Below, piece after piece: positions 59,859 to 64,000 of a stretch of 64,000 bases of DNA. The notes below the pieces were generated by a model. The model saw only the letters and a program-made list of their open reading frames with translations, was not told the origin of the DNA and did not search any database. Position 1 is the stretch's first letter; the number at the start of each line of letters is the position of its first letter. Source of the DNA: an uncultured Pirellulaceae bacterium. GTDB taxonomy: Bacteria > Planctomycetota > Planctomycetia > Pirellulales > Pirellulaceae. The stretch covers positions 1 through 64,000 of the forward strand of contig CALHZT010000015.1 of the NCBI GenBank assembly GCA_938040995.1. The letters run 5' to 3'. Both the position numbers and the translations under genes were made by a program.

Positions 59859-59960
59859 CACGCGGGCAAGGGTCTGGTCCAATTTTTCGGCGGCAAACTG
59901 ACTTATTTCGTTTTGCGGACAACCGCCGAAAATTTGTGCCTGACCTCTCGAACCTGTTCA
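59859..59960 (-). repeat. R1 element copy d
   Basis: Reverse-strand copy: CGCGGGCAAGGGTCTGG, AATTTTTCGGCGGCAAACTG, then TTTGTGCCTGAC and TCTCGAACCTG. The outer left end (GTAACCGTTCA) and the far right end (ATATCCGTGAACGG) are absent, so it is truncated at both ends. Confidence 0.7.
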
Positions 59961-60015
59961 AAGTTTGGAAACGAAAAACTGGATCGCATATCGCGGTTGC
60001 GGCGCCCACTAACGG

Positions 60016-60429
60016 CTATCGACGTCGAAAGCGGCTCCACGGCGTCTCCTTCGGTCGTGGAAAACCCCAGTGAGCTCCAAGAGCATTCGCAGCATCTTCG
60101 GGATCAGCAATCTCTCCCCACGCACCATTGCGCAAAAAAGCGTGCGCAAACTCATGAGCAATGACATACCAGGCAAAATCTTTATTGCAATCAGCCAACA
60201 AAGGTTTCAGGACGATACTCCGACTGGAGTCTCCCGTCGGACCGGGCATCGCCATGAAGACAGTCGAACCTTGTCCCGGAACATAGTTATCAAGCGCAAT
60301 CGTAAAACCAGGGTCGTGCAGAAAATCTTCCCGCACTTCCGTTGGCAGCAAATTCAGGACATGTTCGACTCGCGCACGAAGATCCGGACAAACTTCCAAC
60401 CCCTTCAGCAAGTCGTCAATTTCGGTCAT
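60016..60429 (-). CDS. Small HExxH zinc-metalloprotease-like protein, 137 aa
   Basis: Contains AWYVIAHEFAHAFLRNG, an HExxH zinc site (HEFAH, about residues 92-96), and a downstream EDAANALGAHWGF whose Glu could supply the third metal ligand, as in minimal gluzincin/ImmA-like proteins. No signal peptide or helix-turn-helix is seen. The TTG start at 60447 is possible, but the ATG at 60429 is preceded by GCAGGA. It lies alone on the minus strand between two R1 copies (59859 and 60464), so it may be an acquired cassette. Substrate unknown. Confidence 0.72.
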   Translation of the reverse strand: MTEIDDLLKGLEVCPDLRARVEHVLNLLPTEVREDFLHDPGFTIALDNYVPGQGSTVFMAMPGPTGDSSRSIVLKPLLADCNKDFAWYVIAHEFAHAFLRNGAWGEIADPEDAANALGAHWGFPRPKETPWSRFRRR

Positions 60430-60463
60430 GAATTCCTGCGGATGCAATCGGGACTGATTTGGT

Positions 60464-60536
60464 GTAACCGTTCACGCGGGCAAGGAGCTGTGACCCTCTC
60501 GAACCTGAGGAAAAATCAATATCCGTGAACGGTTAC
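60464..60536. repeat. R1 element copy e, internally deleted, perfect 13-bp ends
   Basis: GTAACCGTTCACG (60464-60476) and its exact complement (60524-60536) bound a 73-bp element whose middle retains only the TCTCGAACCTGAGG and CAATATCCG parts of R1. It defines the true ends of the family. It lies directly upstream of the HExxH gene. Confidence 0.8.
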
Positions 60537-60710
60537 GATTCGATAGTGCACTTCGCATCTGTTGCACCTGACAAACAAGATTGTAGCCGGGATCTAATGA
60601 TGCGTGTTCTTCAAGCCGGCATTTGCAGAACCTGCCATTGCCTGCCCAAACGCGATTCCATCCATTAAATTGAGTCCTTGTTGACTCTTCGAATGAACAA
60701 GGAATGCAAA

Positions 60711-61556
60711 ATGGAACCATGGCCAATTGGTGTATTTGCAAGTGTCGACGCCGGACTGGGCGTCAATCTTGATGTCGCTCGCGACCTTGGCGTGCCAACC
60801 ATCCAACTGCACGCCCCTGCCGCAGAGACGCGAACGCAAGCGAACGCCGACAAGTTCCTTGCGACCCTGGAAGAGTACGGCCTGACGCTGACCGCAGTGT
60901 TCGGCGGCTTTGAGGGAGAGAGCTACGCAGATATTCCGACGACCGTGCGAACAGTCGGCCTTGTTCCGCAAGAAACGCGCGTAGCTCGGACGGAGGAAAT
61001 GAAAGAGATCGCCGACTTTGCCCGCATGCTGAATTGCGACGTTGCCGCCCTGCACCTTGGTTTTATCCCGGAACCCGAACTCGCCGCCGACGAATACAGG
61101 GCGATCCTTGATATCACGCGCGACGTCTGCGATCACTGTGCCGGTATCGGTCAAGCATTACATCTGGAGACTGGCCAGGAATCTGCGGACGGACTGCTTC
61201 GTTTCCTCACGGATGTTGAACGAGACAACCTGTTTGTCAACTTTGATCCAGCCAACATGATCCTGTACGGTACAGGCGAACCGATTGAAGCGCTCAGAAA
61301 GATTGGCAAGTATGTTCGCAGCGTCCACTGCAAAGATGCGACTTGGTCCGATGCACCTGGCCAGTCGTGGGGATCGGAGGTTCCGTTGGGCGAGGGTTCC
61401 GTCGGCATGGAAGCTTATCTGAGTACCTTGAAGGAGCTCGGCTACACCGGCCCATTGACGATCGAGCGGGAGATTCCGCAGGAACCAGCCCGTCAGAAAT
61501 CCGAGATCGGCCACGCTGTCGAGCTCTTGACGTCGCTCAAGTCAAAATTGCTTTAG
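60711..61556 (+). CDS. Sugar phosphate isomerase/epimerase-type TIM-barrel protein, 281 aa
   Basis: AP-endonuclease-2/xylose-isomerase-like TIM barrel. Motifs: EPWPIGVFASVDAGLG at the first strand, TIQLHAPAAETR, LTLTAVFGGFEGESYAD, VAALHLGFIPE, LHLETGQESADGLLRFL, FVNFDPANMILYGTGEP, VRSVHCKDATW and PLTIEREIPQEPARQ; the E, D, H and E positions are those that bind a divalent metal in this superfamily. ATG 60711 follows AAGGA at good spacing; earlier Met codons at 60678 and 60693 are in frame but lack this. Substrate unclear: such proteins are abundant in planctomycetes and act on diverse ketoses or inositols. Confidence 0.86.
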   Translation: MEPWPIGVFASVDAGLGVNLDVARDLGVPTIQLHAPAAETRTQANADKFLATLEEYGLTLTAVFGGFEGESYADIPTTVRTVGLVPQETRVARTEEMKEIADFARMLNCDVAALHLGFIPEPELAADEYRAILDITRDVCDHCAGIGQALHLETGQESADGLLRFLTDVERDNLFVNFDPANMILYGTGEPIEALRKIGKYVRSVHCKDATWSDAPGQSWGSEVPLGEGSVGMEAYLSTLKELGYTGPLTIEREIPQEPARQKSEIGHAVELLTSLKSKLL

Positions 61557-61595
61557 GGCGTGTTTTTGCTGGTGGCTCCACAACAGTACCGGACG

Positions 61596-61658
61596 CTAAC
61601 GCGTGGCGGCTGATGCGAATACGAAGATTTCTAACGGCAATCAGCCGCCACGCGTTAG
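61596..61658. repeat. Perfect 19-bp inverted repeat (CTAACGCGTGGCGGCTGAT)
   Basis: Arms at 61596-61614 and 61640-61658 with a 25-base loop. It lies 40 bp past the stop codon of the isomerase gene and could cap its transcript, but has no T tract; the same sequence type recurs in intergenic regions of related genomes as far as I recall. Confidence 0.7.
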
Positions 61659-61699
61659 GTTAGGATCGTTCGAGAAATCACTGCCTGATCTTCCTCCGT

Positions 61700-61820
61700 C
61701 TTTCCCGCGCAGGCGGGAATCCATTGAATCGGAGTGGCTTTTTAATGCAGGGAAAGACATTGAGCGTTAATACGCTTCGAGTGGGTCCCCGCGTTCGCGG
61801 GGACGACGGCCATAGGCCGT
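61700..61820. repeat. Cluster of short GC-rich hairpins
   Basis: CCCGCGCAGGCGGG near 61704-61717, CCCCGCGTTCGCGGGG near 61788-61803 and GACGGCCATAGGCCGTC near 61804-61820 follow each other. Such TTCCCGCGCAGGCGGGAA and GTCCCCGCGTTCGCGGGGAC units are frequent small intergenic repeats in many genomes. No gene is present. Confidence 0.6.
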
Positions 61821-61844
61821 CAATTGAGTCGTCATGAGCGGAGG

Positions 61845-62155
61845 ACAAACGCCGAAAATTTGCACCTGACCCAGGGGGCCTTGCAACGGATTTTACGTTG
61901 CCCCGAACGGACCCGAACTGTTGCAGATACATCGACGCGTATGGCCGCTCCTCCCCGTCGCTTAGGCTCCGACCCTCCTCACGCGACACGTGGTATGCCC
62001 TGCTCATTCTTCGCATGCCACCACTGTGTCGGAGGAGGGTTGCTTGGGGCAAGCGGCTGCAATCAATCTGGCGTGAGCACAAATGCCACGCAATATCGAA
62101 TTTACAACACCCCAGCCTGCCCCTCTCGAACCTGGGGAAACGTAAATATCCGTAA
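61845..62155 (-). repeat. Composite: R1 element split by R4 (copy 2)
   Basis: On the minus strand the order is R1 left end (CGTAACCGTTACGGATATT, GTTTCCCCAGGTTCGAGAGG), then about 200 bp containing R4 (matching 46459-46680), then the R1 right part (GGGTCAGGTGCAAATTTTCGG, ...GTTTGTCC). R4 therefore sits inside R1. The frame through it (61678-62355) is a chance frame across repeats. Confidence 0.7.
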
Positions 62156-62177
62156 CGGTTACGCGAATAGAGCACCG

Positions 62178-62287
62178 ACAAGCTGCCAGTAATTTGCCGA
62201 TAGCTTGCCAGTAGCTTGTTCCGAACAGCGAACTCCAACAGATAAATCACAAGTCCCTTCCGGTACGAACCGGAAGGGACTTTTTTT
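62178..62287 (+). ncRNA. Possible small RNA ending in a strong terminator
   Basis: An inverted repeat ACAAGCT (62178-62184) / AGCTTGT (62213-62219) precedes a perfect terminator. No gene stops within 600 bp upstream on this strand, so the terminator may close a short transcript. No promoter is identified. Speculative. Confidence 0.3.
62251..62287 (+). terminator. Rho-independent terminator
   Basis: AAGTCCCTTCCGG (62251-62263) pairs perfectly with CCGGAAGGGACTT (62270-62282) around the loop TACGAA and is followed by seven T (62281-62287). A 13-bp perfect stem with T tract on the plus strand. It would end transcription arriving from the left before the gene at 62454. Confidence 0.85.
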
Positions 62288-62453
62288 GCGCGCATGACGC
62301 CATGCCATAACGTCGCCATACCATAACGAACGGCGACTTCTCGACGTTTTCGCAAAATCCGACGTCGTAGATCGCGTTTTTTTTAAAATGAAGGAGTCAC
62401 ACGGAAGCAAAAACACCCGCCAGCCAGGTAAGCATGTCAACGGAGAGATCGCT

Positions 62454-64000
62454 GTGAATCGAAAATTCCACGAGTCCAGACTCAGGACGTTCTTCATTGA
62501 GCATGTCGAAAAGCTGCTCTTCGGCCTCGCCGCCACCATTGCGATCGTCCTCTGCTGGACCGGCATCCACACGAGCAGGACAGCTCGCATTAGCTCTCCC
62601 GAGACACCGGCAATGTTGCTCGAACAAGCCAGAGAGGCCGAGCAACACGTCGACGGTTTTACGTGGGACGACTTTAAAGACCTGCCCGAACGTGACGCTC
62701 GTGCAGAATACCAATCGCGAATCGATGAAGCGCGGCAGGAGATCAATCCCTCCAGATACCGGTCACCCAATGTCCTAAGCCCGCCTTACATGCCGCCTCG
62801 GCAGAAACGGCAGGACCCCAAACTATTCCCGGTGACTCATTTGCAGGCACGGGGAGGTTTTTCGACAGCTCAGAGGAGAATCGCCCGCACCGAGGCTGCC
62901 GACAACGTACTGGAAGATACGACAATACCGAAGGAAACTCAGACCGATCGGCCCATTCCCGGCGTCAACCGTAACGGCGACACCCGGCGGGTGAGCCGCA
63001 CCAGTGCAGGCGGTAAGCCGCGAGGAGTATTTTTCGTTTCGGTGACAGGACTGATTCCATTCCGCCAACAGGTAGAAGAATACAACCGTTGCTTTCAACG
63101 CCCCGTCGGATACAACCCCAAACGCGACACCCCAAAATATCTTGACTTTCGGCTGTACCGCGCCGAAGCCCAATCCGGCAAGGAACCGGAATTCAAATTT
63201 ATTGCATCGCGGCGAACCGTCTCGAAGGTGCTCAAGAAATGGATTGCGAAACAATCCGGTACGCGTTTCGAAAGCCAGCCATTGATTGCTGCAGACGCCA
63301 TGAGCACCATGACCATGCCTCTCCTGTCTTTCGATCTCCAACGAGATCGGCTCGATCATCTGATGCGGCATCCAACGATCGGAAAATTCGCCTTGCCCGA
63401 ACGGTCAGCGTCCCAGACGGTCCCCGAAGAAAACGAACAGATTGACAACGACGATCCATTCTTCGATAGCAACGACCGAAGGCCTCGATCTGAATACGTG
63501 CGTGAGGACCAGTACAACCGTGAACAGATCTCCACGACGGTAGAACCGCCAGAGTTCAAGATGTTCCGCTACATCGACCTGGACGTAACGCCCGGAAAGA
63601 CTTACCTGTACAAAGTCGTTTTCAGAATGGAAGATCCAAACGACCCGGACCTCCGCGAGTCAGTTGCTCCAGATGTCAGTACACTTGAACTGGAGGTCAA
63701 AAAACGCGTCGTGGCCAAGAACGAAGAGAATTTTGAAAAGTTCAGGCTTCGAGTCCCTTCCGCCAAAAACTACTTTCTCCGTGAGTCGCCATTCTCTGCT
63801 ACAAGCGTTCCAGTCAAAGTCACGGACGGTCGCCGCATCATTCTGGGCAGTGTACGCACGCCTCGCCTGAAGAAAGGTCGATTGCCGAAACCTGGCGACG
63901 AACCTCGCGCTGAGATGATGGCGCTGGAGTTTGACAGGGAAAACGCAACGGATGTACCCGCAACGTTTCGGGCTTATCGCGGAACGATTGGTAACTTTAG
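62454..64000 (+). CDS. Membrane-anchored planctomycete protein of unknown function (3' end outside the window)
   Basis: A plus-strand frame opens at GTG 62454 (GGAGAG upstream) and stays open to the window edge, 515 codons. Residues 21-40 are a transmembrane helix (LLFGLAATIAIVLCWTGIHT) after a short basic N-terminus. The exported part contains LLEQAREAEQHVDGFTWDDF, VFFVSVTGLIPFRQQVEEYN, DTPKYLDFRLYRAEAQSG, YIDLDVTPGKTYLYKVVF and RRIILGSVRTPR. VTGLIPxxxQ and TPGKxYxYKVxF patterns recur in planctomycete proteins of unknown role, sometimes near pilus-type genes (recalled, not checked). The strand and reading frame are supported by continuous length and codon use. Confidence 0.78.
   Translation, partial: MNRKFHESRLRTFFIEHVEKLLFGLAATIAIVLCWTGIHTSRTARISSPETPAMLLEQAREAEQHVDGFTWDDFKDLPERDARAEYQSRIDEARQEINPSRYRSPNVLSPPYMPPRQKRQDPKLFPVTHLQARGGFSTAQRRIARTEAADNVLEDTTIPKETQTDRPIPGVNRNGDTRRVSRTSAGGKPRGVFFVSVTGLIPFRQQVEEYNRCFQRPVGYNPKRDTPKYLDFRLYRAEAQSGKEPEFKFIASRRTVSKVLKKWIAKQSGTRFESQPLIAADAMSTMTMPLLSFDLQRDRLDHLMRHPTIGKFALPERSASQTVPEENEQIDNDDPFFDSNDRRPRSEYVREDQYNREQISTTVEPPEFKMFRYIDLDVTPGKTYLYKVVFRMEDPNDPDLRESVAPDVSTLELEVKKRVVAKNEENFEKFRLRVPSAKNYFLRESPFSATSVPVKVTDGRRIILGSVRTPRLKKGRLPKPGDEPRAEMMALEFDRENATDVPATFRAYRGTIGNF

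Noticed and set aside
61678-62355. 225-codon minus-strand frame containing SRAYHVSREEGRSLSDGEERPYAS, matching a frame at 46385-46699
   Set aside because: The shared part is the R4 repeat. Between the copies most base changes alter amino acids and one is a frameshift, so there is no sign of selection for the protein.

Overview
The window looks like a chromosomal segment of a member of the Planctomycetota, most likely a Pirellulales-type marine lineage. This is inferred from gene content alone: a DUF1559 pseudopilin, three PEP-CTERM proteins (two with dockerin-type repeats), a 5,955-residue LEPR-xLL/DUF4347/DUF11 giant protein, a BBP7-like outer-membrane barrel, a zinc-ribbon membrane protein, a degenerate Hanks-type kinase, and an ECF sigma factor paired with a DUF4349 protein. 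Most intergenic space is filled with short palindromic repeats. I see no phage, no complete IS with a transposase, and no CRISPR array.

Layout. 0-14 kb: a serine acetyltransferase; a leftward run of a threonine aldolase, a pseudokinase-like membrane protein and a zinc-ribbon membrane protein; then rightward genes for a secreted sensor-like protein, an SBP56/methanethiol oxidase-like protein and a SerA-type dehydrogenase with an ACT domain. Serine, threonine/glycine and sulfur chemistry recur here. 14-18.6 kb: a two-gene PEP-CTERM operon with a clear terminator, a DUF1559 pseudopilin and a small lipoprotein. 18.7-25.2 kb: tRNA-Thr(CGT), a TPR protein carrying two tandem RNA polymerase alpha-CTD modules, then tgt-yajC-secDF in the classical order. 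25.7-45.1 kb: the giant surface protein (17.9 kb) and an adjacent outer-membrane barrel. 45.3-54.8 kb: LysM, VWA, PQQ-propeller, ECF sigma/DUF4349 and lipoprotein genes, all separated by dispersed repeats, one of which seems to have cut off the start of a lipoprotein gene. 55-64 kb: a PEP-CTERM protein, ymdB-rny (RNA turnover, as in Bacillus), tilS, a small HExxH protein bracketed by repeats, a sugar-phosphate isomerase/epimerase, a repeat-dense stretch with a strong terminator, and a membrane-anchored protein running off the right edge.

The most interesting signals are: (1) a family of small elements, here called R1, with 13-bp terminal inverted repeats (GTAACCGTTCACG) and an internal stem, present as six intact, truncated or nested copies; one joins the R2 repeat family, one is split by another repeat (R4), and one fuses to a decapitated lipoprotein gene; (2) the TPR-alphaCTD-alphaCTD protein, whose CTDs keep most DNA-contact residues; (3) the SecDF fusion with what looks like a duplicated SecF periplasmic domain separated by a Glu/Thr-rich insert; (4) a membrane pseudokinase lacking catalytic motifs and ending in an STN-like domain shared in style with its neighbour; (5) a roughly 24-unit DUF11 array built of two-unit super-repeats joined by acidic linkers.

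Limits: no searches or structure predictions were run. Family names come from recognising motifs by eye. Repeat boundaries are by visual alignment and may be off by a few bases.
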